NCBI RefSeq assembly: GCF_002741945.1
Contig: NZ_MDVN01000020.1
Coordinates: forward strand, 372,001-436,000
Length of the DNA: 64,000 bases
Reading direction: 5' to 3'
DNA from: Gaetbulibacter sp. 4G1
GTDB lineage: Bacteria > Bacteroidota > Bacteroidia > Flavobacteriales > Flavobacteriaceae
The notes under the pieces: generated by a model
Databases searched by the model: none
Told to the model about the DNA's origin: nothing
What the model saw: only the letters and a program-made list of their open reading frames with translations
Translations under genes and position numbers: made by a program
Shown: piece after piece, positions 26,276 through 36,765 of the stretch
Position numbering within the stretch: position 1 is the first letter of the stretch
Layout of the letters: each line of letters begins with the position of its first letter

Positions 26276-26998
26276 TTACGTTTTGGTACACACTACTTGG
26301 TTTTCAAATTGCAAATTAACTTTGCTATAATTATTAAGCGTTTTTTCTTTTTGATTTTTTTGATAAAACGCTTTTAGGTTATTAATTTTTTTGTCTAAAA
26401 AACTAACATCACCTAATTGAACTAAAAATTTGCATTGCCTAAGTTTCAAGTATATTTTTTTATTAACACTTTGATGAATTTCAATAACATTCTTTTTTAA
26501 GAAATCATCCGTATTAATTTTACTTGCTACTTTATAGACATTTTTTAAATTATTTTTTTCAATATAACCAGTAACTAAGGGTACTCTAGCTGAATAATTA
26601 TCAGATAACGGCATGTATAAACCTTCATCATCAATATAATAAGACGCATTTGTACTTACTCGTGCAATAGGTGTTTTTTGTTCAATTTCTGCATTAAGTG
26701 TACCATTTACAGCAACATACACTTCTGCAGTTTTTATCATTGGATTAGATTTTAGGGCATTTTCTAATTCATTCAAAACTAAAGTTTCTTTGGGTACATT
26801 TTTAACCCCTCTATAATTTTGTATTAACAATTTACTAACAGTCTCATTTGTAATAAAAAGGTTGTCGTCGCCAATAAACTCAACATTGGGCTTAGTTATT
26901 ACTCTTTGCCCATTTCTATTTGAAGAAAAGGCAAACAAGAAGACCACTAAACTTAGCAGAACAATCATTTTTATGTAACTCCAATTAACTCGCAACAC
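26276..26998 (-). CDS. ftsQ: Cell division protein FtsQ
   Basis: Bitopic membrane protein of the FtsQLB divisome subcomplex. It has a short cytoplasmic end, one transmembrane helix at about 7-24 and a periplasmic part with the POTRA-like region (FIGDDNLFITNETVSKLL) and the ALKSNPMIKTAEVYVAVNGTL strand pattern typical of FtsQ. At 240 residues it is short, as usual in Bacteroidota. Sequence conservation is low, so the assignment leans on position between murC and ftsA. The start overlaps the murC stop by 14 nt. Confidence 0.9.
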   Translation of the reverse strand: MLRVNWSYIKMIVLLSLVVFLFAFSSNRNGQRVITKPNVEFIGDDNLFITNETVSKLLIQNYRGVKNVPKETLVLNELENALKSNPMIKTAEVYVAVNGTLNAEIEQKTPIARVSTNASYYIDDEGLYMPLSDNYSARVPLVTGYIEKNNLKNVYKVASKINTDDFLKKNVIEIHQSVNKKIYLKLRQCKFLVQLGDVSFLDKKINNLKAFYQKNQKEKTLNNYSKVNLQFENQVVCTKT

Positions 26999-28337
26999 TT
27001 AAGGCCTTTTTTATATGTTTTACTTCCTCTCCTATATCACCGGCTCCTATTGTCAATACAATTTGAGCATTACTTTTTTCTATTTTTGAAAGTAATTCTG
27101 CTTTGCTTACTAGCAGCTTATTTTCATTATTCACTTTTCCTAATAACCAATAAGATGTTACACCCTCAATAGGTAGTTCTCTAGCAGGGTAAATATCTAA
27201 CAGTATTACCTCATCAAATTGCGATAAGCTTTTAGCAAATTCGTCAACAAAATCACGTGTTCTTGAATACAAATGAGGTTGAAAAATTGCCAATACTTTT
27301 TTACTAGGATACATTTCTCTAACCGCCTGATATACAGCATTAATTTCTTCTGGATGATGCGCATAATCATCAATAAAAACTAAATCATCAGTTTTTATAT
27401 GATATGTAAATCTTCTTTTCACACCTTTATAAGATGCTAAAGCATTGGCGAGCTGCTGGTTAGGGCAACCATATTCTACAGCCATCGCCAAGGCTATTAA
27501 TGCATTCGACAAATTATGTCTCCCAGGCAGGTTAAATTGTAAATTTTCCAGCACTGTTTTTGGCGTTTTCAAATCAAAAACATATGTGCCGTTTTTTATT
27601 TTTATATTTTGAATGGTATAATCTGAATTATCTTCAATTCCATAAGTAATTCCATGTAAAGGCAATCCGCTTTTAACGAATAGCTTCCCATTAGGTTTGA
27701 TTCGTTTCGAAAATGCTTTAAATGATTCGTGCAAAGCATCAGCCTCTCCATAAATATCCAAATGATCAGCGTCCATTGATGTTATGCATGCAAAGTTTGG
27801 TGATAGCGCTAAAAAGGATCTATCAAACTCATCAGCTTCAACAACCGAAACCTCATTACCTTTAAGTATTAAGTTAGAATTATAATTTTCACTAATACCT
27901 CCTAAAAAAGCTGTTAACTCCACACCACATTCATACATTAAATGCCCAAGAATGCTCGTAGTTGTGGTTTTTCCATGCGTACCAGCAATAGCTAAACAAA
28001 AAGTGTTTTCTGTTATTAATCCTAATACTTTAGATCGTTTTAAAACTTGAAAACCATTAGTTTTAAAATAATTATATTCTGCATGACTCTTAGGGATAGC
28101 TGGAGTATAAACTACCAGTGTATTTTCAGGATTTAAAAATTTATTATCTATATTTTCTATTGAATCTTCAAAATGTATATCTATACCTAAAACGATTAAC
28201 TCGTCAATAATAGTTGTTTTAGTTTTATCATAGCCAGATACATTCTTATTATTAGCATTAAAATATCGCGCTAAAGCACTCATACCAATACCTCCAATAC
28301 CAATAAAATAGATGTTATGTATCTTGTTTAAATTCAT
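26985..28337 (-). CDS. murC: UDP-N-acetylmuramate--L-alanine ligase
   Basis: Adds L-alanine to UDP-MurNAc, the first amino acid of the peptidoglycan stem peptide. N-terminal Rossmann motif IGIGGIGMSALA at about 12-23, ATP loop GTHGKTTTT at about 120-128, the ADEFDRSF segment at about 167-174 and the C-terminal FQPHLYSRTRDF block at about 353-364 all match MurC. 450 residues, normal. Begins one nucleotide after the murG stop on the minus strand and overlaps ftsQ by 14 nt, so translation is probably coupled. Confidence 0.97.
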   Translation of the reverse strand: MNLNKIHNIYFIGIGGIGMSALARYFNANNKNVSGYDKTKTTIIDELIVLGIDIHFEDSIENIDNKFLNPENTLVVYTPAIPKSHAEYNYFKTNGFQVLKRSKVLGLITENTFCLAIAGTHGKTTTTSILGHLMYECGVELTAFLGGISENYNSNLILKGNEVSVVEADEFDRSFLALSPNFACITSMDADHLDIYGEADALHESFKAFSKRIKPNGKLFVKSGLPLHGITYGIEDNSDYTIQNIKIKNGTYVFDLKTPKTVLENLQFNLPGRHNLSNALIALAMAVEYGCPNQQLANALASYKGVKRRFTYHIKTDDLVFIDDYAHHPEEINAVYQAVREMYPSKKVLAIFQPHLYSRTRDFVDEFAKSLSQFDEVILLDIYPARELPIEGVTSYWLLGKVNNENKLLVSKAELLSKIEKSNAQIVLTIGAGDIGEEVKHIKKALSVAS

Positions 28338-29432
28338 TTATTTTTTAAGTAGCTTATCTATTTCGTCTACTATTTCTTTTGTAGCATTAATTAATGCCAG
28401 TTTTTTTATGTTTTCTCCTAATTCCTTTTGTTTATCTGGAGATGCTATGAGTTGTGAAAACTTATTCTCAAAATCGACATCTAAATCTTCTTCTTTAATT
28501 AGTAATGCTGCATCATTATTTACTACCGCCATAGCATTTTTTGTTTGATGATCTTCGGCTACATTTGGCGACGGAATAAAAACTACAGGCTTACCTACAA
28601 TACAAAGTTCTGAAACCGAAATTGCTCCTGCTCTGGAAATCACTACATCTGCAGCTGCATAGGCATAGTCCATATTATTTAAAAACTCATAAACTTGGAT
28701 TCCTTCGGTATTGTTATAAATTTTATACTGCTGATAATACAGCTTACCACATTGCCAAATTATTTGCACATTTTGAGTATCAAAAAAATCTAACTCCTTT
28801 TCAATTAGTTCATTTATTCGTCTAGAGCCTAAACTACCTCCAATAACTAACAGTGTATATTTACCATGTTTTAAATTAAAATGGTTTTTGGCATCAACTG
28901 TTTTTGTATCAATATCCAACAAATCTTGTCGCACTGGATTTCCGGTTTTAATCATTTTCTCATTAGGAAAAAAACGCTCTAGTCCATCATATGCAACACA
29001 TATTTTATTAGCCTTTTTAGCCAATAACTTGTTCGTTATTCCTGGAAAAGAATTTTGCTCTTGTATTACACTTGGTATTTTATTTGAAGCTGCTACATAT
29101 AACAATGGGCCGCTTGCAAAACCACCTGTGCCAATAGCAACATCTGGCTTAAAGGATTTAATAATTTTGCGAGCTTTCCATAAACTACTAATCAATTTAA
29201 AAGGAAACATTAAATTTTTTAATGTAAGCTTTCGCTGAATTCCAGAAATCCACAAACCCTCTATATCATACCCAGCTTGTGGTACTTTTTCCATTTCCAT
29301 TCTATCCTTAGCTCCAACAAATAAAAATTCAGCATCTGGATAACGAAACTTTATTTCGTTAGCAATGGCAATAGCAGGGTAAATATGACCTCCCGTTCCG
29401 CCTCCAGATAATATGATTTTATAACTACTCAT
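28338..29432 (-). CDS. murG: MurG, undecaprenyl-PP-MurNAc-pentapeptide GlcNAc transferase
   Basis: Peripheral membrane GT28 enzyme that adds GlcNAc to lipid I, giving lipid II. Glycine loops [15 protein letters not shown] at about 10-24 and [10 protein letters not shown] near residue 195, IQEQNSFPG at about 128-136, and the donor-binding [12 protein letters not shown] near 270 are all canonical. Length 364 normal. Sits between ftsW and murC with no spacer nucleotides on either side. Confidence 0.97.
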   Translation of the reverse strand: MSSYKIILSGGGTGGHIYPAIAIANEIKFRYPDAEFLFVGAKDRMEMEKVPQAGYDIEGLWISGIQRKLTLKNLMFPFKLISSLWKARKIIKSFKPDVAIGTGGFASGPLLYVAASNKIPSVIQEQNSFPGITNKLLAKKANKICVAYDGLERFFPNEKMIKTGNPVRQDLLDIDTKTVDAKNHFNLKHGKYTLLVIGGSLGSRRINELIEKELDFFDTQNVQIIWQCGKLYYQQYKIYNNTEGIQVYEFLNNMDYAYAAADVVISRAGAISVSELCIVGKPVVFIPSPNVAEDHQTKNAMAVVNNDAALLIKEEDLDVDFENKFSQLIASPDKQKELGENIKKLALINATKEIVDEIDKLLKK

Positions 29433-30626
29433 TTAAATTGTTTCCGATAGAATTTCTAAGGGATTATCCTCATTACTTTCTTTTTCCTTTATTTCTTCTC
29501 GTTTAGCACTTACACTAAGTATAATTCCTATAGCCAAGCATGTCATCCAAATAGATGTTCCTCCGCTACTAATTAATGGCAATGTTTGTCCTGTTACTGG
29601 AAATAATTCTACTGCAACTGCCATATTAATTAAAGCCTGAAACACAATAGGTAAACCAACGCCAAGAACTAAAAGTTTTCCAAAAATAGTATCAGACTTT
29701 TGTGCTGCAATAACTATTCTAAACAACAACCACATATATAAAATCATGATTGTAAAGCCACCTAACAATCCATACTCTTCAATAATTATGGCGAATATAA
29801 AATCGGATGACGATTGTGGTAAAAAATTCTTTTGTATACTTTTTCCTGGACCTACTCCTTGAATACCGCCAGAGGCTATAGCAATTTTAGCTTTCTCTAT
29901 TTGATAATCGGCTTGAGTGTCTTCTCCATTTGAATAATTTTTAATTCTATTTTCCCAAGTAGTCACCTTAACATTTAATGGCCCTGAAGTTAATTTTGCA
30001 GCCATCACAAAAAGCACTAAAGCTAATAATCCAGAGCCTAAAATCACTCCTATATAGCGCATAGGATACCCTCCTAAAAAAACCAATACTAAAACCATTA
30101 AAAACATTATGGCAGCTGTTGAAAAATTTGAAGGAAGAATTAATGCTAAAATTAAAAATACTGGCACCCAAAGTGGCAATATAGATTCTTTAAAAGTTAT
30201 TACTCTATCCTTTACTTTAGACATATACCTCGCTACATAAACCATAAGTACTACTAATGCCAATGTTGATGTTTGAAATGACATCCCCACAATTGGTATC
30301 TGAATCCACCTACTTGCACTTGCTCCTTCAACAACCGTTCCTTGTAACATTGTAATGCCCAACAACACTAAAACAATAGGAATCATTACTAATGATAATC
30401 CTCGAAAATATCGGTATGGTATTTTATGCACGCCATACATTATTGCAAACCCTAAAAACAAATGCATAAAGTGTTTAACAAAAAACGCAAAAGTATTTCC
30501 GTTTCCGCCTCTATATGCCAAATTACTAGCAGCACTATAAACAGGCAAAAACGATAGTATAGCCAACAACGCAACTATTGCCCAAATTAAACGATCTCCC
30601 TTTATGTTTTTAAATAATGTTTGCAC
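29433..30626 (-). CDS. ftsW: FtsW, SEDS-family septal peptidoglycan polymerase
   Basis: Polytopic SEDS glycosyltransferase that polymerises lipid II at the septum with the class B PBP FtsI. About ten hydrophobic segments; recognisable family motifs are ASNLAYRGGN near the N-terminus, GGIQGVGPGKSIQKNFLPQSSSDFIFAII in outline around 253-281, and the C-terminal GQTLPLISSGGTS (about 347-359). The short C-terminal tail is glutamate-rich. Encoded between murD and murG. Confidence 0.95.
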   Translation of the reverse strand: MQTLFKNIKGDRLIWAIVALLAILSFLPVYSAASNLAYRGGNGNTFAFFVKHFMHLFLGFAIMYGVHKIPYRYFRGLSLVMIPIVLVLLGITMLQGTVVEGASASRWIQIPIVGMSFQTSTLALVVLMVYVARYMSKVKDRVITFKESILPLWVPVFLILALILPSNFSTAAIMFLMVLVLVFLGGYPMRYIGVILGSGLLALVLFVMAAKLTSGPLNVKVTTWENRIKNYSNGEDTQADYQIEKAKIAIASGGIQGVGPGKSIQKNFLPQSSSDFIFAIIIEEYGLLGGFTIMILYMWLLFRIVIAAQKSDTIFGKLLVLGVGLPIVFQALINMAVAVELFPVTGQTLPLISSGGTSIWMTCLAIGIILSVSAKREEIKEKESNEDNPLEILSETI

Positions 30627-30633
30627 TTATTTT

Positions 30634-31971
30634 TTATAAATTTCTTACTGCATTTTTAAATTGACGTCCTCTGTCTTCATAGTTTTCAAACAAATCGAAA
30701 CTAGCACACGCAGGCGACAACAATACATTATCTCCAGCTTCGGCTATTTTATAGGCTATTTTTACAGCTTCGCTCATAAATTGTGTTTCAATTATAATGT
30801 CAACCATATTACCAAACGTATTCATCAGTTTTTCGTTGTCAACACCTAAGCAAATAATTGCTTTTACTTTTTCGTTTACAAATTGAAACAATTCTTCATA
30901 ATCATTTCCTTTATCTGTTCCACCAACAATCCAAACCGTTGGCGTATCCATACTTTCCAAAGCGTAATATGTTGCGTTTACATTGGTGGCTTTTGAGTCG
31001 TTTATGTATTGAACTTTATTAATTTTTAACACTTGCTCTAAACGATGTTCGACTCCTTGAAAATTTTCTAAGCTCTCACGAATGGTTTGCTTTCTAATTT
31101 TTAATAAATGTGCAACAGTTGAGGCTGCCATTGCATTTTTAATGTTATGTTTTCCCTCTAATGCTAGATTTGTTGTTGGCATAATTATTTGGTTGTTATC
31201 TATTGTTATTATAATTTTTTCTTTGTCTAAATACGCGCCATTTTTAATAGTTTTTTTTAATGAAAATGGCAATAATGTTGATTGAACTGGGTGTTTTTTT
31301 AAATGATTAGTGACTACTTCATCATCTGCATCATAAATCAAATAATCATGTTTTGTTTGATTTATGGCTATTCTAAATTTAGAAGCGATATAGTTTTCAA
31401 ATTGATAATCATATCTATCCAAATGATCAGGAGTTATATTAGTAATTACTGCTATATGCGGTTTAAAATCAATAATATCATCTAATTGAAAACTACTGAT
31501 TTCAAGTACATAATTTTTAAAATCATGTTCCAAAACCTGTTTAGCAAAACTGTCGCCAATATTTCCCCCTAACCCAACATTTAGCTCTTGCTTTATAATA
31601 TGATGCGTTAACGATGCTGTGGTTGTTTTACCATTACTTCCAGTAATTCCAACAATTATAGCATCAGTATATTTTGATGCAAATTCAATTTCTGAAACCA
31701 CCTTAATTCCTTTAGTTCGAATTTGTTTTATCAAATCAACCTTATCTGGAATTCCTGGGCTTTTCATGACAGTCTTCGCATTTAGAATTTTTTCTTCAGA
31801 ATGCTTTTCATCTTCCCATTCAATCTCATTATGTATAAGAACTTGTTTATATTTTTCTTTTATTTTTCCTTTATCCGAAACAAAAACCTCGTATCCTTTT
31901 TTCTTTCCTAAAAGCGCTGTTCCCACACCACTTTCTCCTGCTCCTAATATGACTAATCTTTGTTTTGTCAT
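30634..31971 (-). CDS. murD: UDP-N-acetylmuramoylalanine--D-glutamate ligase
   Basis: Adds D-glutamate to UDP-MurNAc-L-Ala. The N-terminal domain begins LVILGAGESGVGTA (UMP-binding); the ATP loop is GITGSNGKTTTASL at about 108-121, the central domain has NITPDHLDRYD at about 178-188 and YINDSKATNVNAT (about 315-327), and the C-terminus has LSPACASFDLFENYEDRG. Length 445 normal. A 24-nt hairpin repeat occupies the spacer upstream of it. Confidence 0.97.
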   Translation of the reverse strand: MTKQRLVILGAGESGVGTALLGKKKGYEVFVSDKGKIKEKYKQVLIHNEIEWEDEKHSEEKILNAKTVMKSPGIPDKVDLIKQIRTKGIKVVSEIEFASKYTDAIIVGITGSNGKTTTASLTHHIIKQELNVGLGGNIGDSFAKQVLEHDFKNYVLEISSFQLDDIIDFKPHIAVITNITPDHLDRYDYQFENYIASKFRIAINQTKHDYLIYDADDEVVTNHLKKHPVQSTLLPFSLKKTIKNGAYLDKEKIIITIDNNQIIMPTTNLALEGKHNIKNAMAASTVAHLLKIRKQTIRESLENFQGVEHRLEQVLKINKVQYINDSKATNVNATYYALESMDTPTVWIVGGTDKGNDYEELFQFVNEKVKAIICLGVDNEKLMNTFGNMVDIIIETQFMSEAVKIAYKIAEAGDNVLLSPACASFDLFENYEDRGRQFKNAVRNL

Positions 31972-31989
31972 TTCGTTTTCATTTCATAT

Positions 31990-32013
31990 GATTCTCGCCT
32001 TCGCGAAAATGAC
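31990..32013. repeat. 24-nt hairpin repeat, copy A (murD-mraY spacer)
   Basis: GATTC at one end, ATGAC at the other, and a 7-bp stem (one mismatch) closing a CTTC loop in the middle. It shares length, ends and loop with the copy at 39507-39530. Confidence 0.55.
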
Positions 32014-32020
32014 GAATTTA

Positions 32021-33262
32021 CTATCGTATTTTCAAGGTCACTATTGACAGTATCGCTAACAAAATGCCAATAATCCAAAAGCGTGTTACTATTTTACTTT
32101 CGTGATATCCCGATTTTTGATAGTGATGATGTAATGGTGACATTTTAAAAATGCGACGTCCTTCCCCGTATTTTTTCTTGGTGTACTTAAACCAACTCAC
32201 TTGCATAATTACAGACATATTTTCTGCTAAAAATATACCGCACAACACTGGAATTAACCACTCTTTACGAACTGCAATCGCTATAACTGCTATAACACCC
32301 CCTATAGTTAAACTTCCTGTATCACCCATAAAAACCTGTGCAGGAAAAGTGTTATACCATAAAAAGCCAATAAGTGCTCCTACGAAAGCCGCGATATAAA
32401 TAGTAATTTCTTCAACCCTTGGGATATACATAATATTGAGGTACTCTGAGAAAATAATATTACCAGAAACCCATGCAAAAATTCCCAAAGTGAGCACTAT
32501 TATTGCTGAAGTACCAGCTGCTAATCCATCAATTCCGTCTGTAAGATTTGCGCCATTTGAAACCGCAGTTATTATTAAAATTGATATTAGAATAAATATA
32601 ATCCACGCATACTTTTCCAAGTCTGGACTAATCCATGTAATTAAATCTGAATAATCAAACTCGTTTCCTTTTACAAAGGGAATGGTTGTTTTTGTTGATT
32701 TTACTTCCTCCTTAAATAGTTTTGAAGCTTCTATTTTTGGGTTTTCGGCTAAAAGTTCCTGCTGTACTTCTAACGGAAGTTTTTCTTTCATCGTTACATC
32801 ATCATGAAAAAACAAGGTAGTACCTATAATAATTCCAAGCCCAACTTGTCCTAAGATTTTGAAACGCCCTTTTAATCCTTCTTTATCATTTTTAAACTTC
32901 TTTAAATAATCATCAATAAATCCAATAACTCCCATCCAAAGCGTAGTTACAATCAATAAAATGATGTAAATATTTTCCAATTTAGCGAGTAATAATACTG
33001 GTATTAAAGTGGCAAGAATAATAATGATTCCGCCCATAGTTGGCGTTCCTGCTTTTTGCGCTTGTCCATCTAAACCCAAATCCCTAATAGTCTCTCCCAT
33101 TTGTTTTTTCTGAAGAAAACGAATTATTCTTTTTCCATATATAGTAGATATAAGCAACGATAAAATCATAGCCAAAGCTGCACGAAACGTTAAGAATCCG
33201 AAAAGTGTAGCTCCTGGAAATTGGAATTGTTTTTCTAAATATTCAAATAGGTAATACAACAT
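32021..33262 (-). CDS. mraY: Phospho-N-acetylmuramoyl-pentapeptide transferase
   Basis: Integral membrane enzyme that loads phospho-MurNAc-pentapeptide onto undecaprenyl phosphate to make lipid I. The sequence has the family's catalytic aspartates in [12 protein letters not shown] (about 113-124), [12 protein letters not shown] (about 240-251) and the histidine motif [13 protein letters not shown] near the C-terminus. Compared with E. coli (360 residues) there is an extra hydrophilic segment of about 50 residues (about 157-210, around [15 protein letters not shown]), which I know as a Bacteroidota feature. Confidence 0.97.
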   Translation of the reverse strand: MLYYLFEYLEKQFQFPGATLFGFLTFRAALAMILSLLISTIYGKRIIRFLQKKQMGETIRDLGLDGQAQKAGTPTMGGIIIILATLIPVLLLAKLENIYIILLIVTTLWMGVIGFIDDYLKKFKNDKEGLKGRFKILGQVGLGIIIGTTLFFHDDVTMKEKLPLEVQQELLAENPKIEASKLFKEEVKSTKTTIPFVKGNEFDYSDLITWISPDLEKYAWIIFILISILIITAVSNGANLTDGIDGLAAGTSAIIVLTLGIFAWVSGNIIFSEYLNIMYIPRVEEITIYIAAFVGALIGFLWYNTFPAQVFMGDTGSLTIGGVIAVIAIAVRKEWLIPVLCGIFLAENMSVIMQVSWFKYTKKKYGEGRRIFKMSPLHHHYQKSGYHESKIVTRFWIIGILLAILSIVTLKIR

Positions 33263-33280
33263 TTATATATTGATTATTTT

Positions 33281-34744
33281 TTATTTCTGTAATTGCTTTA
33301 AAAACTCTTGTACTATTTTATAATCATCAAAATCAAATCTTTGGCCTTTAATTTCTTGATAGGTTTCGTGCCCTTTGCCCGCTATTAAAATGATATCGTT
33401 AGGTTGCGCTAACTGACAAGCTGTTTTAATAGCTTGTTTTCTATCGGATATGGTTACAATTTTTTTAAAATTTTGAGGCTCAACACCTTTTTCTATGTCT
33501 TCAAGAATAACCTCAGGAGCTTCACTTCGCGGATTATCACTTGTAAAAATCACTTTAGTACTTAATGCTGATGCAATGTGTCCCATTTTTGGGCGCTTAG
33601 TTTTATCTCTATCTCCACCGCAACCAACGACGGTTATTAATTCTTCATTTTTAGTACGAATACTATTGATGGTTTCCAGCACATTTTTTAAAGCATCTGG
33701 CGTATGCGCATAATCTACAATTGCAGTGATTTTTTCATCTGAAATGATATATTGAAATCGTCCGCTTACACTTTCTAGCTCGCTTATCAATCTTAGAATT
33801 TCAACTTTTTCTAAACCTAACAATTCTGCAGTAGCATAAATTGCCAATACATTGTAGGCATTAAAATTTCCGATAAGACGTGTCCAAACTTCGCTATCAT
33901 TAACCTTAAGCAACAAGCCTCCAAACTGATTTTCTAGAATTTGTGCTTTATAGTCAGCATATCCTTTTAAAGCATAAGTGTATTTTTTTGCTTGTGTGTT
34001 TTGCAGCATTACCAATCCGTTTTTATCATCTGTATTCACAAGGGCAAATGCTTTTGATGAGAGCGTATCAAAAAACGTTTTTTTCACATCTCGGTATTCC
34101 GAAAATGTATTGTGATAATCTAAATGATCGTGAGACAGATTGGTAAAAATGCCACCTTCAAAACATAATCCCTCAATTCGGTTTTGATGAATTCCGTGAG
34201 AACTAACTTCCATAAAGCAAAACTCGACTCCAGCATCATTCATTTCCTTTAAATACTTATTTATAGTTAAAGAATCTGGAGTTGTATGTGTTGCTTTATA
34301 TACCTTATTATCTACTAATATCTTTACTGTTGAAAGCAAACCTACTTTGTACCCTGCCTTTTTAAACAATTGACTTAACAAACTTGCAACAGTGGTTTTA
34401 CCATTTGTTCCTGTAACCCCAACAAGCTTTAAGTTTTCTGAAGGCGCATCATAAAAATTAGACGCCATAATAGCTAAAGCACTATTAGAATTATCAACCT
34501 CGACATAAGTAATACCATCTATCAAATTATCTGGTAAAGTTTCACAAATAATTGCTATTGCTCCGTTTTTTATAGCAACATCAATGAATTTATGCCCATC
34601 AACCACATTACCTTTAATAGCAACAAATAAATCGGTCTTTTTAATGTTTCTAGAATCAAAATGAATATTATTAATAGACACACCAGTACTTCCAACAACA
34701 GCGTTGAGAGTTACTTTATATAATATGTCTTTTAATATCATCAT
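33281..34744 (-). CDS. murE: UDP-MurNAc-tripeptide synthetase MurE
   Basis: Adds the third residue of the stem peptide. ATP loop GVTGTNGKTTVASLL at about 108-122, MEVSSHG at about 152-158 and the substrate-specificity motif DNPRSEAP near residue 404: the DNPR form is the one that selects meso-diaminopimelate rather than lysine. 487 residues. The start codon overlaps the ftsI stop (ATGA), so the two are translationally coupled. A second ATG directly follows the first. Confidence 0.97.
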   Translation of the reverse strand: MMILKDILYKVTLNAVVGSTGVSINNIHFDSRNIKKTDLFVAIKGNVVDGHKFIDVAIKNGAIAIICETLPDNLIDGITYVEVDNSNSALAIMASNFYDAPSENLKLVGVTGTNGKTTVASLLSQLFKKAGYKVGLLSTVKILVDNKVYKATHTTPDSLTINKYLKEMNDAGVEFCFMEVSSHGIHQNRIEGLCFEGGIFTNLSHDHLDYHNTFSEYRDVKKTFFDTLSSKAFALVNTDDKNGLVMLQNTQAKKYTYALKGYADYKAQILENQFGGLLLKVNDSEVWTRLIGNFNAYNVLAIYATAELLGLEKVEILRLISELESVSGRFQYIISDEKITAIVDYAHTPDALKNVLETINSIRTKNEELITVVGCGGDRDKTKRPKMGHIASALSTKVIFTSDNPRSEAPEVILEDIEKGVEPQNFKKIVTISDRKQAIKTACQLAQPNDIILIAGKGHETYQEIKGQRFDFDDYKIVQEFLKQLQK

Positions 34745-36756
34745 GATGCTTTTAAAACAATGGTTTGATTATCTTTTAGCTTTACATTTTTATTGATTGA
34801 TTGTTGTTTTACAATACCACTACCACTAAGTTTTACTTTTACATTTACATCCATATTTTCCAATAATGCCAAAGCATCCATAGCAGGTAAGCCCACCACA
34901 TTAGGCATTATGGTTTTATAGGTTTGAGCTGTTTTGTAAAAATTTTCGTATTCTTTTTCAGTTGATGCGGTTTTAACTTCCAAGGACTCTACCTCATCAA
35001 TAATAGGTGTATCTGTAAATATTTTTTGAGCCACTTTTTTGAACACAGGCCCAGACACATCTGCTCCATAATACCCAATACCTTTTTCTGGCTCATGTAT
35101 AACTACTATGCATGAGTATTTGGGGTTATCTGCTGGAAAATACCCAGCAAAAGATGAGATATAATTTAATTTTGATTTGTCTCTATAATCCTTTTGACAA
35201 GTCCCAGTTTTTCCTGCCATTGAGAAGTTTTTAGAATACAATCTATTACCAGTTCCGTGTTTTTTCTCAACAACATTTTTTAACAATTGCTGAACTTTTG
35301 CAACAGTTTCTTTTGAGCATACTCGTTTGTTGATTACTTCTTTTTCAAAAGGCACAATGGTTTTATCAAATTCTTTAACTTCTTTTAAAAACTGTGGTTT
35401 CACCATCACGCCATCATTAGCAATAGCATTATAAAAGGTTAATGTTTGTAATGGCGTGAATGACACACCGTAACCAAACGCCATCCATTGCAATGCGATA
35501 CCACTCCAACGTTTATTTTTTATTCTTGGGTCTGGAATAATTGGACTTGATTCTCCAATAATTGGTAATCCCAACTTTTCATTCAAACTCATATCATAAA
35601 GCCTATCAACAAACTTGCTAGGCTTTTCTTTATAAGCATGATCTATAGCCGTTACTATACCAGTATTAGAAGATAACTCAAAAGCTTTAGACACGGTTAT
35701 TTTCCCGTAACCTTTATGATTCGAATCGTCTACATGTTTACCGTAAAAAGTTAATCTTCCTTTTTTTGTATCTACTACATCACTTGTATCTATAACTTTA
35801 TCTTCAAGAGCTGCTGTAATAGCCATTAATTTAAACGTAGACCCTGGCTCGTGAGATTCCCATACAGCATAATTTCTCCTTTCATAATAATTACCAAGCG
35901 AATTTCTACCTAGGTTTGCTATAGCTTTTACTTCTCCTGTTTTGGTTTCCATAACCACCACACAGCCATGATCTGCTTTATATTTCTCTAATTGTTCCAA
36001 AAGTGCATGATGCGCTATATCTTGAATGTTTACATCAATGGTAGTATAGACATCATAACCGTCTTTAGGTTCAATTTCGTTAGCATCACTTAATGGCTTC
36101 CATTGCCCTTTTCCTATTTGTTGCTTTTTTCTTTTCCCATCGGTGCCTCTCAAATATTGAATTCCGTAGGCGCCATCAATTCCAGGACGTGTTACATTTC
36201 CCTTTTCATCAAAACGTTCGTAACCAATAGTACGCTGTGCAATACCACCCATTGGATGTTCTCGTTTTGTTGTTTGCTCTACTATCAATCCACCTTTAAA
36301 AGCACCAAGATTTAGCATTGGAAAATTTCGAATTCTTATATAATCTGAATACCCAATATTTCTAGCCAACAAATAATATCTATTTTTATTAGCTCTAGCT
36401 TTTCTAATTTCTTTTTGATAATAGCTTGAAGGTTTTCCTGAGTATTTTGAAAGAGAATCGCTTAAAGGCTTCAAATGCTTTTCGAACGTTTTTGAAGAAG
36501 GTGTAATAGCATCTATTCTAATATCATATTTTGGAACCGATGTTGCTAGCAAATTACCGTTTACAGAATATACATTTCCTCTATTTGCAGGAATAATTAC
36601 ATCTTTTACTATGCGCTCACTTGCCATAGCTTTATACTTATCACCTTGCAAAAATTGAATACTCAGCAATTTAAACACCACAGCAACGCCGAAGATGAAC
36701 ATACATCCTGCTATAAAATACAATCGGTTTAATATGCCTTTCTCGTTTACTGCCAA
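34741..36756 (-). CDS. ftsI: FtsI/PBP3-type transpeptidase with PASTA domain
   Basis: Class B penicillin-binding protein that cross-links septal peptidoglycan with FtsW. One N-terminal transmembrane helix (about 11-35), a PBP dimerisation domain, then the transpeptidase with the three active-site motifs: STFK with nucleophile S306, SSN (in FELSSNTGI) and KTGT (in MAGKTGTCQ). The last 60 residues (PNVVGLPAMDALALLENM onward) form a single PASTA domain, which E. coli FtsI lacks. 671 residues. Follows ftsL after 9 nt. Confidence 0.95.
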   Translation of the reverse strand: MAVNEKGILNRLYFIAGCMFIFGVAVVFKLLSIQFLQGDKYKAMASERIVKDVIIPANRGNVYSVNGNLLATSVPKYDIRIDAITPSSKTFEKHLKPLSDSLSKYSGKPSSYYQKEIRKARANKNRYYLLARNIGYSDYIRIRNFPMLNLGAFKGGLIVEQTTKREHPMGGIAQRTIGYERFDEKGNVTRPGIDGAYGIQYLRGTDGKRKKQQIGKGQWKPLSDANEIEPKDGYDVYTTIDVNIQDIAHHALLEQLEKYKADHGCVVVMETKTGEVKAIANLGRNSLGNYYERRNYAVWESHEPGSTFKLMAITAALEDKVIDTSDVVDTKKGRLTFYGKHVDDSNHKGYGKITVSKAFELSSNTGIVTAIDHAYKEKPSKFVDRLYDMSLNEKLGLPIIGESSPIIPDPRIKNKRWSGIALQWMAFGYGVSFTPLQTLTFYNAIANDGVMVKPQFLKEVKEFDKTIVPFEKEVINKRVCSKETVAKVQQLLKNVVEKKHGTGNRLYSKNFSMAGKTGTCQKDYRDKSKLNYISSFAGYFPADNPKYSCIVVIHEPEKGIGYYGADVSGPVFKKVAQKIFTDTPIIDEVESLEVKTASTEKEYENFYKTAQTYKTIMPNVVGLPAMDALALLENMDVNVKVKLSGSGIVKQQSINKNVKLKDNQTIVLKAS

Positions 36757-36765
36757 GATTCGCTT

